DNA from: Gilichinskyi gelida | Lineage (GTDB): Bacteria; Acidobacteriota; Thermoanaerobaculia; Gp7-AA8 | Reading direction: 5' to 3' | DNA: 64,000 nucleotides | Assembly: GCA_038040385.1 (NCBI GenBank) | Contig: JBBPII010000001.1 | Coordinates: 310,001-374,000 of the forward strand | Part shown: in pieces, positions 58,243 to 64,000 of the stretch | How the letters are laid out: each line of letters starts with the position of its first letter | How positions within the stretch are numbered: the first letter of the stretch is position 1 | The notes under the pieces: model-generated | Told to the model about the DNA's origin: nothing | The model's input: the letters and a program-made list of their open reading frames with translations, nothing else | Database searches by the model: none | Made by a program: the position numbers and the translations under genes

Positions 58243-58473
58243 ATGCGCAACGAAATGATCGGCGCGGTAGTTCGCCGCGCCATCGAACACCCGGAGTTCC
58301 GCCGCCGTCTGATCGACAATCCGCAAGAAGCGCTTCACACGCATGGGTTTGCTCTCGAAGACTCCGACATGGCCGAGATCGAGAAGATTCGCACCCACCT
58401 CGGCGAGTCGGGCGACACGGAGAAGCAGCTCGTGACCATCGCCGAGCAGTACGGGGTACACCCGAAAACCTAG
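58243..58473 (+). CDS. Small NHLP/Franean-type leader-like protein
   Basis: The 76-residue protein begins MRNEMIGAVVRRAIEHPEFR and continues RLIDNPQEALHTHGFALED and SDMAEIEKIRTHLGE. The pattern (V-x-R-A-x-x-(D/H)-P-x-F-R-x-x-L-x-x-(D/N)-P-x-x-A-L-x-x-x-G) is that of leader-peptide-like families used by some RiPP precursors and nitrile-hydratase-type leaders. No maturase, cyclodehydratase or transporter gene lies nearby, and the tail (TIAEQYGVHPKT) is not an obvious core peptide. It could instead be a small regulator of the same fold. A strong ribosome site suggests high expression. Confidence 0.6.
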   Translation: MRNEMIGAVVRRAIEHPEFRRRLIDNPQEALHTHGFALEDSDMAEIEKIRTHLGESGDTEKQLVTIAEQYGVHPKT

Positions 58474-58545
58474 GTTGCGGGGGTCTCGGGGTCTCGTAGT
58501 CTCGGGGCAGGACACCGCGAGACCACGAGACCGCGAGACCCTCCG
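58471..58545. repeat. gggtctcg-type inverted repeat
   Basis: It contains ggggtctcggggtctcg and its complement cgagaccacgagaccgcgag, as at 20735-20815. It lies between the small leader-like gene and the kelch gene. Confidence 0.8.
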
Positions 58546-58618
58546 AGACCTTTCTTCCGGCCCAAACGTCTTAGGTTTCGGAATTTGCGCCGCTATCGGC
58601 GCGGTTCGAAGCCATCCG

Positions 58619-60553
58619 ATGAGCGTCCATTTTCCGAAGCGCCGCTTCTTCGTCTCTCTCGCCCTCGTTTTCTCTGCGGCGCCGCTTTTTGCGCTCTACC
58701 CATCCGCCCGCAATGAGGCGCGGATGGTGTACTCGCCGTCCCTCCATCGCATGGTTCTTTTCGGCGGCTCGACGCCGGTCGACCGAGGGACCAAAGTGGC
58801 CTACGAGCTCAACGATACGTGGGAGCGTACCGGCGTCCGGTGGATTCAGCGCTTCCCGGCCCACAATCCGGGCCGCCGCTCGGCGCACGTGATGGTGTAC
58901 GACTCCAACCGTAACCGCATCCTCCTTTTCGGAGGCCGCACCGGTACCACCGCGTTCAGCGACACCTGGGTCTACGAGAACGACGACTGGAAGAAGATCG
59001 ACACGCCGAACGCGCCGTCCCCCCGCTTCCTCGCCGGCGGAGCCTTCGATCCCATCCGCGACCGCTTCATCATCTTCGGCGGCAACGGGTACAGCGCCGA
59101 CGCCAAGACCACTCCGGCCGTCTTCGACACCTGGGAGTTCGACGGCACCACGTGGACCCAGCGGGGCGGCAGCGGGCCGCAGGTCAACAAGCCGATCCTG
59201 GTCTATGACGCCGCGCGCGATCAGACCCTCATGCTCGGCCTCAGCGATACGAGCACGACGCTGATGTACCAGTACGACCCGGCGGCCACCGCGTGGAAGC
59301 AGCTCACGCCGTCGCTGCTGCCCACGTGCGCGAACGAAGGAGTGGCGGTCTACGACTCGGTGAACCAGAAGGTCTTCTACACCGGCGGGGTGTGCACTAC
59401 CTCGACTGGTGCCGAGGAGAACCTGGAGTGGGACGGCACGACCTGGACGAAGATCGAAGTGCTGGCGCCGTCGGGCGACACCTTCGGCGCCGCGGGCGCG
59501 TTCGACTCCGATCGCAATCAGGTGGTGCTCTTCGGCGGCACGGACATCACAGGCATCACGCGGCCGAGAACCCTCGTCTTCAACAGCCCCTTCTGGTTCG
59601 ACTTGACGATCTCCGGCACCGATCCGGCGCCGCGGTCGCTGTTCACCTTCGTCACCGATCCGGTCAACAGCGCGATTTGGATGTTCGGTGGAATCGACGA
59701 CCAGCAGACCTTCGGCGACTTCTGGAAATACCAGAACGGGCATTGGGAAGAGTTCTTCAGCGGCGCCGAGCCTGTCGATTGCATCTATCCGCTGGCGACA
59801 TACGACACCGAGCGTAAGACGATGGTGCTGCTCTGCGCCACCTCGACGACCTACGAGTTCGACGGCAACACCTGGAAGGGGATCACCGGACTCAAAGAGA
59901 CTCCTCCCATCCACCGGTTCGGGATGATGGTCTACGACCAGAACCTGAAGAAGACGGTGTTCTTCGGCGGGTTCAGCGAGAACTACTACGATCAGACCTG
60001 GACTTGGGACGGAACGGTCTGGACGCGGGTGAAGAAGAATCCGCCGCCACCGCGCGCGCTCGCCGCGATGTGGTACGACCCGACCCTCAAGAAAACCGTC
60101 CTCTACGGCGGCCTCGGGCGCCAGACCACCGACGGCCGACTGGTGCGCTTCGGCGACATGTGGACCTTCGACGGCACCGGCTGGACGGAGCTCAAGCTCA
60201 CGGGTGCCACACCGGGTCCACGCTACGGCCCGCAGGTGGCGGTCGACCCGCGCACCAACAAGGTCGTCCTCTTCGGCGGGCTGCGCGTCGACACCAGCGA
60301 GACCGGCGTGCAGACGCAGGTCTACTCCGACGACACGTGGGAGTGGGATGGAACGGCCTGGACGAAGCTCAATCCGGCGCTCGTGCCTCCCGCGCGCGAG
60401 AACGCGGGGCTGACGTTCGATCCCATCCGCAACGAGCTGGTGATGTTCTCCGGCTTCGCCGGCACGTATCACGCCGACACGTGGACGTACACGAACGGCG
60501 CGTGGCGCCCGCGGATCGAGAACGTGACGCCGCGGCGGCGCAGCGCGCGGTAA
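58619..60553 (+). CDS. Secreted kelch-repeat (galactose-oxidase-type) beta-propeller protein
   Basis: The 644-residue protein starts at ATG 58619; the frame upstream is repeat sequence. A signal peptide (RRFFVSLALVFSAAPLFALY) is followed by many kelch-like units, each containing a VLFGG or LFGG turn and a DTWxW strand: MVLFGGSTP, ILLFGGRTGTT, IIFGGNGYSA, VVLFGGTDIT, TVFFGGFSEN and VVLFGGLRVD. They would form one or two propellers. No catalytic cysteine is visible. It is probably a secreted or surface binding protein. Confidence 0.85.
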   Translation: MSVHFPKRRFFVSLALVFSAAPLFALYPSARNEARMVYSPSLHRMVLFGGSTPVDRGTKVAYELNDTWERTGVRWIQRFPAHNPGRRSAHVMVYDSNRNRILLFGGRTGTTAFSDTWVYENDDWKKIDTPNAPSPRFLAGGAFDPIRDRFIIFGGNGYSADAKTTPAVFDTWEFDGTTWTQRGGSGPQVNKPILVYDAARDQTLMLGLSDTSTTLMYQYDPAATAWKQLTPSLLPTCANEGVAVYDSVNQKVFYTGGVCTTSTGAEENLEWDGTTWTKIEVLAPSGDTFGAAGAFDSDRNQVVLFGGTDITGITRPRTLVFNSPFWFDLTISGTDPAPRSLFTFVTDPVNSAIWMFGGIDDQQTFGDFWKYQNGHWEEFFSGAEPVDCIYPLATYDTERKTMVLLCATSTTYEFDGNTWKGITGLKETPPIHRFGMMVYDQNLKKTVFFGGFSENYYDQTWTWDGTVWTRVKKNPPPPRALAAMWYDPTLKKTVLYGGLGRQTTDGRLVRFGDMWTFDGTGWTELKLTGATPGPRYGPQVAVDPRTNKVVLFGGLRVDTSETGVQTQVYSDDTWEWDGTAWTKLNPALVPPARENAGLTFDPIRNELVMFSGFAGTYHADTWTYTNGAWRPRIENVTPRRRSAR

Positions 60554-60608
60554 TGTGGGACGGGTTCTCTAACCCGTCACGATGACGGACTAGAGAGTCC
60601 GTCCCACA
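60554..60608. repeat. Inverted repeat tgtgggacgg...ccgtcccaca
   Basis: The outer arms tgtgggacgg and ccgtcccaca are perfect, with inner gttctctaa/tagagag. It covers the last codons of the BMC-P gene on the minus strand and ends at the kelch stop codon. It may act as a bidirectional terminator between convergent genes. Confidence 0.8.
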
Positions 60609-60846
60609 CCTCGTCCACGATCCCCACCACTACCGAGCGCACCGGCGCGTCGGCGGAGTCGAAGACCTGCCGCGCGCCGTTGCCTTCGTCGAGGACCAGC
60701 ACGGTCTCGCCGGCGCCGGCGCCGACCGAATCGAGGGCGATCAGGTAGTCGCCGTTCGGCTTCTCCACCACGAGCATCCGCTTGCCATCGTAGAACTTGT
60801 GCTTGATGGTCCCGTGGATCTCGCCGATGACGCGCCCGAGGATCAT
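60577..60846 (-). CDS. BMC-P (EutN/CcmL) shell pentamer, first paralogue
   Basis: The 89-residue protein (MILGRVIGEIHGTIKHKFYD, GKRMLVVEKPN, IALDSVGAGAGETVLVLDEG, VVGIVDEVW) is a complete EutN/CcmL-type pentamer that caps icosahedral shell vertices. The DSVGAGxGE motif is intact. Its last eight residues (DGLSSPSS) are encoded by a palindromic repeat. Its start overlaps the stop of the upstream BMC-P gene by 4 bp. It is the last gene of the operon. Confidence 0.93.
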   Translation of the reverse strand: MILGRVIGEIHGTIKHKFYDGKRMLVVEKPNGDYLIALDSVGAGAGETVLVLDEGNGARQVFDSADAPVRSVVVGIVDEVWDGLSSPSS

Positions 60847-61112
60847 TCGACGTTGACTCCGTCGATGATGGCGATGATGGCGTGGTCGACCGGCACGAAC
60901 GTCTTCTCCAGCGCCATCGCCGCCTCGCGGCCGCCCTCGTAGGAGACGAGCTCGCCCTCGCCGGCCATGCGCGTGGCGTCGGCGGCCACGATCGCTTTCC
61001 CCTTCGGCTTCAGCGTTTTGTCCAGCGGCTGCACGATGAGCAGCGGCACGCCTTCCAGTCCGGGAGTGATGACGCAGGGCACCACTTGCCCGATCACCCG
61101 GCCGAGGAGCAT
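60843..61112 (-). CDS. BMC-P (EutN/CcmL) shell pentamer, second paralogue
   Basis: The 89-residue protein (MLLGRVIGQVVPCVITPGLE, GVPLLIVQPLDKTLKPKGKA, IVAADATRMAGEGELVSYEG, HAIIAIIDGVNVE) is a BMC-P paralogue. The usual D-x-x-G-A-G loop is altered to DATRMAGEGE, suggesting a different vertex role. It overlaps both neighbours by 1-4 bp, so tight translational coupling is expected. Confidence 0.92.
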   Translation of the reverse strand: MLLGRVIGQVVPCVITPGLEGVPLLIVQPLDKTLKPKGKAIVAADATRMAGEGELVSYEGGREAAMALEKTFVPVDHAIIAIIDGVNVE

Positions 61113-61705
61113 CAGCCGGCCTCCCCGTCGAGCTCCAGCAGGGGGGCGGCCTCGAAGCGCGTCGCGGCGGTGATGTCGCGCTCCAGGACGTCGTGCGGCG
61201 CGGGGATGAGGCGGTACGACACGCGCGCGCGTTGGCCGGCGAGGGCGGCGGCGGATTGGATGTCGGGAAGGGTGCCGGCGAGCAGCGCGATGCCCTTGCC
61301 GGCCAGACCGGTATCGGAGAGGCGCACCTCGATCAACTCGACGGGCGTCCCCTTCATCGCCGCTTCCACGGCGCGCACGATCGACGACGCCGTCTCCGTC
61401 TCCAGGATCAGCAGCGAGCCGTTGGCTTTCTTGCGCGTGCCGAAGACAGCGTCGAAGAGATCGGGGTGAATGTCGGGGAGGAAGGCGTGGTCGAGAATCA
61501 CCGTGCCGGTGAGCGCCAGGGCCTCGTTGAGCGACTCCTGCGTCGAGGCGGTCGATCCACCGAACACGACGAGGTATCGCCCTCGTGTGACCGTGCCCGC
61601 GCGCACGAACGCGATCGGCGCTTTCTTGAGAATCGCGTCCACGGCGTAGATCCCGGTGGGGATGTCCTCGAAGTCGAGGACCGCGAGCGCGGAGGCCTTC
61701 TTCAT
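61112..61705 (-). CDS. BMC-T (tandem BMC domain) shell trimer
   Basis: The 197-residue protein starts at ATG 61705. It has two BMC domains: residues 1-90 (ALAVLDFEDIPTGIYAVDAI, LKKAPIAFVRAGTVTRGRYL) and 100-185 (GSLLILETETASSIVRAVEA, AMKGTPVELIEVRLSDTGLA, GKGIALLAGTLPDIQ). This fits the single-stacking tandem trimers such as H. ochraceum BMC-T1. It forms pseudo-hexameric facet tiles with a central pore. Start and stop overlap the neighbouring genes. Confidence 0.9.
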   Translation of the reverse strand: MKKASALAVLDFEDIPTGIYAVDAILKKAPIAFVRAGTVTRGRYLVVFGGSTASTQESLNEALALTGTVILDHAFLPDIHPDLFDAVFGTRKKANGSLLILETETASSIVRAVEAAMKGTPVELIEVRLSDTGLAGKGIALLAGTLPDIQSAAALAGQRARVSYRLIPAPHDVLERDITAATRFEAAPLLELDGEAG

Positions 61706-63153
61706 CAGGTGATCCGGAAGCTGTCGACCAACGTGCATCGGCGCCAGCGGGAGAAGCTGCGGGGTCCGGTCATTCCCTCCCCGGTGGGGCTGGCGATGGT
61801 GAAGGAGCAGTAGCCCTCGCCGTCGAGGCCGAGCCCCGCCTGGGAGCGGCCGTTCTTGACGAAGATCGAGCAGTCGCATGCCTTCGCCATCCGGCTCAGC
61901 TTCTCGACGTTGCGGGAGTGCATGGTTGCGGTGTGACGATTACCGCTTTCCACTTCCACGGCGAAGTCGATCGCGCGATCCACGTTCGCCACGCGGCAGA
62001 CCGGCATCACCGCCATCATCTGTTCGGTCCAGAGAAGCGTGTTGCCCTCGTCGACTTCCACCACCACCAAGCGGACCGAGTCAGGGACGGTGATTCCCAG
62101 CTTGGCCAGGATGACGCCCGCGTTCTTTCCGATCAGATCCTTGTTGTGCTTCGACTTCTGCCTCGGCCCGCCGACCTCGGTGAACATCGCCTTCTCCAGC
62201 TCCGGCAGGCGCTGTTTCGGCAGCACCATGGCGCTGTTGCGCCCCATGGCCGCGATGAGCTGGTCGGCAACGGAGGCAACAACGATCGTTTCCTTCTCAT
62301 CGGTGCAGATGATGTTGTTGTCGGTGGAGGCGCCCCAGACGATGTCGTGCGCCGCCTTCTCGATGTCGGCGGTCTCGTCGACCACCGCGGGCGGATTGCC
62401 GGGGCCGGCGCAGATGGCGCGCTTGCCGCTGGCCATCGCGGCGCGCACCACGTCCGGTCCGCCGGTGACGACCACCAGCCGGGTCCCCGGATGCCGCATC
62501 AGCTCGTTGGCCGACTCGATGGTGGGGTTGGCGATACCGGCGACCACGTTGGCCGGCCCGCCCGCGCCGGTGATGGCCTTGTTGATCAGGGCGATGGTCT
62601 GCATGCAGCAGTTCTTGGAGTAGGGGTGGACGTTGAAGACCACCGCGTTCCCCGCGGCGAGCATGCCGATCGAGTTGCAGATGATGGTGGAGGTCGGGTT
62701 GGTGGTGGGGGTGATGGCGGCGATGACGCCGAACGGCGCCGGCTCGGTCAGCACCAGGCCGTGGTCGCCGGTGATGGCGGTCGGGGTGAGCTCCTCGATG
62801 CCCGGCGTCTTCTCGGTCACCAGGCGGTTCTTCATCACCTTGTCTTCGTAGCGTCCGTAGCCGGTCTCGTCGTGCGCCGCCTTCGCCAGGATCTCGCAGT
62901 TCTCCAGCATCGTCTTGCGGATGGCATCGAGGATGCGGGCGCGATGGGCGAGCTTGAGCGCGGCGAACTGCGGCTGCGCGGCGCGGGCGGCGGCGACCGC
63001 CTCGTCGACGGTGGAGAAGATGCCCAGTCCGTGCGGAACCGGCGCGGCAGCCGTCGCGGAACCCTGCGGCAGCGAAACGGTGCCGCGGCTGATGTCGGCG
63101 GCGATGCGCCGTGCAATCTCGTCGATGTCCCGGTCGGTCAGGCGTGTGGTCAT
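61705..63153 (-). CDS. CoA-acylating aldehyde dehydrogenase, PduP-like, microcompartment cargo
   Basis: The 482-residue enzyme has an N-terminal amphipathic helix (TDRDIDEIARRIAADI) followed by a Ser/Gly/Ala/Pro linker, the classic encapsulation peptide. The catalytic domain has EPAPFGVIAAITPTTNPTST and ICAGPGNPPAVVDETADIEK, with the catalytic Cys in TDNNIICTDEKE. It oxidises an aldehyde to acyl-CoA with NAD. It lies between BMC-P and BMC-T genes. The aldehyde-generating enzyme is outside the window. The C-terminus (RRCTLVDSFRIT) is typical of the family. Confidence 0.93.
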   Translation of the reverse strand: MTTRLTDRDIDEIARRIAADISRGTVSLPQGSATAAAPVPHGLGIFSTVDEAVAAARAAQPQFAALKLAHRARILDAIRKTMLENCEILAKAAHDETGYGRYEDKVMKNRLVTEKTPGIEELTPTAITGDHGLVLTEPAPFGVIAAITPTTNPTSTIICNSIGMLAAGNAVVFNVHPYSKNCCMQTIALINKAITGAGGPANVVAGIANPTIESANELMRHPGTRLVVVTGGPDVVRAAMASGKRAICAGPGNPPAVVDETADIEKAAHDIVWGASTDNNIICTDEKETIVVASVADQLIAAMGRNSAMVLPKQRLPELEKAMFTEVGGPRQKSKHNKDLIGKNAGVILAKLGITVPDSVRLVVVEVDEGNTLLWTEQMMAVMPVCRVANVDRAIDFAVEVESGNRHTATMHSRNVEKLSRMAKACDCSIFVKNGRSQAGLGLDGEGYCSFTIASPTGEGMTGPRSFSRWRRCTLVDSFRIT

Positions 63154-63160
63154 GAGCGCC

Positions 63161-63448
63161 TCACTTCTTGTACTTCACCGCGTTGCCGACGTACCAACTG
63201 TCGACGATGGCCAGAATCACCGAGTCGATGGGCCGCTTGTCGGTGACAGTCGTCTGCCGCGCCGAGCTGCCGGCGGCGATGAGCACGATCTCGTCCGGCC
63301 CGGCGCCGACGGCGTCGGCAGAGACGATGGCAGTCCCCGTCTCTTTCCCTTCCTCGTCCAGAGGACGGACCACCAGGAGCTTGAGGCCCTGGATGGACTC
63401 CTCCTTGCGCGTGGAAACGACGCTGCCAACCACTCTTGCGAGTTGCAT
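63161..63448 (-). CDS. BMC-P (EutN/CcmL) shell pentamer, third paralogue
   Basis: The 95-residue protein (MQLARVVGSVVSTRKEESIQ, GLKLLVVRPLDEEG, IVSADAVGAGPDEIVLIAAG, SSARQTTVTDKRPIDSVILA, IVDSWYV) is very close in pattern to the Haliangium BMC-P, including SSARQT. It is the most canonical of the three paralogues and is placed between BMC-H and the aldehyde dehydrogenase. Confidence 0.95.
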   Translation of the reverse strand: MQLARVVGSVVSTRKEESIQGLKLLVVRPLDEEGKETGTAIVSADAVGAGPDEIVLIAAGSSARQTTVTDKRPIDSVILAIVDSWYVGNAVKYKK

Positions 63449-63460
63449 GGTTCCCCTTTG

Positions 63461-63528
63461 AAGGGACGTGTAGCGGCGGCCGCTCCGGCCGCCGGCGGGC
63501 GGAGCGCCCGCCGCTACACTTGTCCCTT
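63461..63528. repeat. Inverted repeat between BMC-H and BMC-P genes
   Basis: The outer arms aagggac and gtccctt and inner tgtagcggcgg/ccgccgctaca pair, with gcggccgc-type loops. It could form an RNA hairpin that attenuates or stabilises the transcript, favouring the abundant BMC-H upstream over the rest. Confidence 0.8.
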
Positions 63529-63826
63529 ATTTCTTCCCCGGCGGGGCGGGCGTTCTTCCCAGCGGCATCACCACATCCACCTGGTCGTGCGGCCGGGCGA
63601 TCACGTGCACGGCGACCACGTCGCCGACGCGCCCCGCGGCGGTCTGCGCCGCGTCGCACGCCGCGCGCACCGCGGCGACGTCGCCGCGGACCACGATCGT
63701 CGTGTACCCGCCGCCCGTCTTCTCGTACGAGACCAGCTCCACGCGCGCGGCCTTCACCGCCGCGTCGGCCGCTTCCACCACCGCCGGAAACGACCTCGTT
63801 TCGATCATCCCCAATGCATCCGTCAT
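63527..63826 (-). CDS. BMC-H shell hexamer
   Basis: The 99-residue protein (MTDALGMIETRSFPAVVEAA, DAAVKAARVELVSYEKTGGG, YTTIVVRGDVAAVRAACDAA, VVAVHVIARPHDQVD) is a single-domain BMC hexamer. The tail PLGRTP is shared with the Haliangium BMC-H. It has an excellent ribosome site (aaggagg) 8 bp upstream and is the expected major facet protein. Confidence 0.96.
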   Translation of the reverse strand: MTDALGMIETRSFPAVVEAADAAVKAARVELVSYEKTGGGYTTIVVRGDVAAVRAACDAAQTAAGRVGDVVAVHVIARPHDQVDVVMPLGRTPAPPGKK

Positions 63827-63845
63827 TTGAATTCCTCCTTAATCG

Positions 63846-64000
63846 TCAGGCGCGCCCGGCGCGCCCAGAAATTGATTCGATGGCCCGCTCTGCGGCGCGG
63901 TAGCCGACGTCGATGTCCCGCTCTTCCCCGCCGAGGAGAACGCGGCCGAAGCTGCCGAAGGCGCGCACCTCGAGCACGTTGATGTGCGCGGCCTTCTCCG
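63846..64000 (-). CDS. Partial BMC-T shell trimer, C-terminal end
   Basis: Only the last 50 residues are in the window. They read EKAAHINVLEVRAFGSFGRV, LLGGEERDIDVGYRAAERAI, ESISGRAGRA. This resembles the C-terminal end of gated (double-stacking) BMC-T proteins such as the Haliangium T2/T3 type (A-N-(V/I)-x-V...GxFGRLxLxGxExxI). The gene is read through the right edge and stands directly before BMC-H, as expected for a shell operon. The family call is from this tail alone. Confidence 0.65.
   Translation of the reverse strand, partial: EKAAHINVLEVRAFGSFGRVLLGGEERDIDVGYRAAERAIESISGRAGRA

Overview
The window is GC-rich DNA from a Gram-negative-type bacterium: it encodes a TonB-dependent receptor, an outer-membrane beta-barrel protein, YfiR-like periplasmic proteins and several probable lipoproteins. 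It also carries a fused 2-oxoglutarate decarboxylase (Kgd type) and many short palindromic intergenic repeats, including one of the 'gtcatcctgagcgcagcgaa' kind that is common in Acidobacteriota. Acidobacteriota, or a similar deep soil/sediment lineage, is the best guess. No rRNA, tRNA, CRISPR array or integrase gene was recognised, so the taxonomy is inference.

Layout. 0-12 kb: zinc metallopeptidase end, metallophosphoesterase, membrane protein, EF-Tu-C-like protein, a VWA protein, a polysaccharide deacetylase-like protein and a peptidase/metallo-beta-lactamase pair. This part is interrupted at 2.9-4.9 kb by two integron-type gene cassettes (an intact attC, matching R-box pairs, and an Abi-alpha gene) lying between two decayed copies of the same chromosomal segment. 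11.9-15.5 kb: accessory DNA with a broken RelE-type module and an XhoI-type nuclease fused to its adenine methyltransferase. 15.7-38.4 kb: housekeeping and metabolism (EF-P, KimA-like and Kup potassium transporters, a large PAS/GAF GGDEF-EAL protein, an M50 peptidase, a PLP enzyme, an agmatinase-like enzyme, a YpdA-like reductase, a glycosylasparaginase) mixed with two toxin-antitoxin pairs. 38.4-47.8 kb: a two-sided signalling locus. Leftward run a truncated yfiR, a TonB receptor, yfiR, a hybrid histidine kinase and a response regulator; rightward run an Hpt-REC-GGDEF protein, a hybrid kinase and a response regulator. A perfect 22-bp palindrome lies between them. 47.9-60.6 kb: Kgd, PAP2 phosphatase, a small basic protein with a TIR-like protein, acetyltransferase, thioredoxin, AI-2E transporter, PAS-PATAN protein, beta-barrel protein, a small RiPP-leader-like protein and a kelch protein. 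60.6-64 kb: the 3' half of a bacterial microcompartment operon resembling the Haliangium ochraceum type (one hexamer, three pentamers, one whole and one partial tandem-domain trimer, and a CoA-acylating aldehyde dehydrogenase).

A GC-rich palindromic element of about 105 bp occurs six times between or at the ends of genes. One copy supplies the interdomain linker of Kgd. Another palindrome supplies the linker of a two-domain acetyltransferase. The most unusual items are the integrase-less defence cassette pair with its flanking duplication, the XhoI-methylase fusion, the repeat-derived protein linkers and the microcompartment locus.
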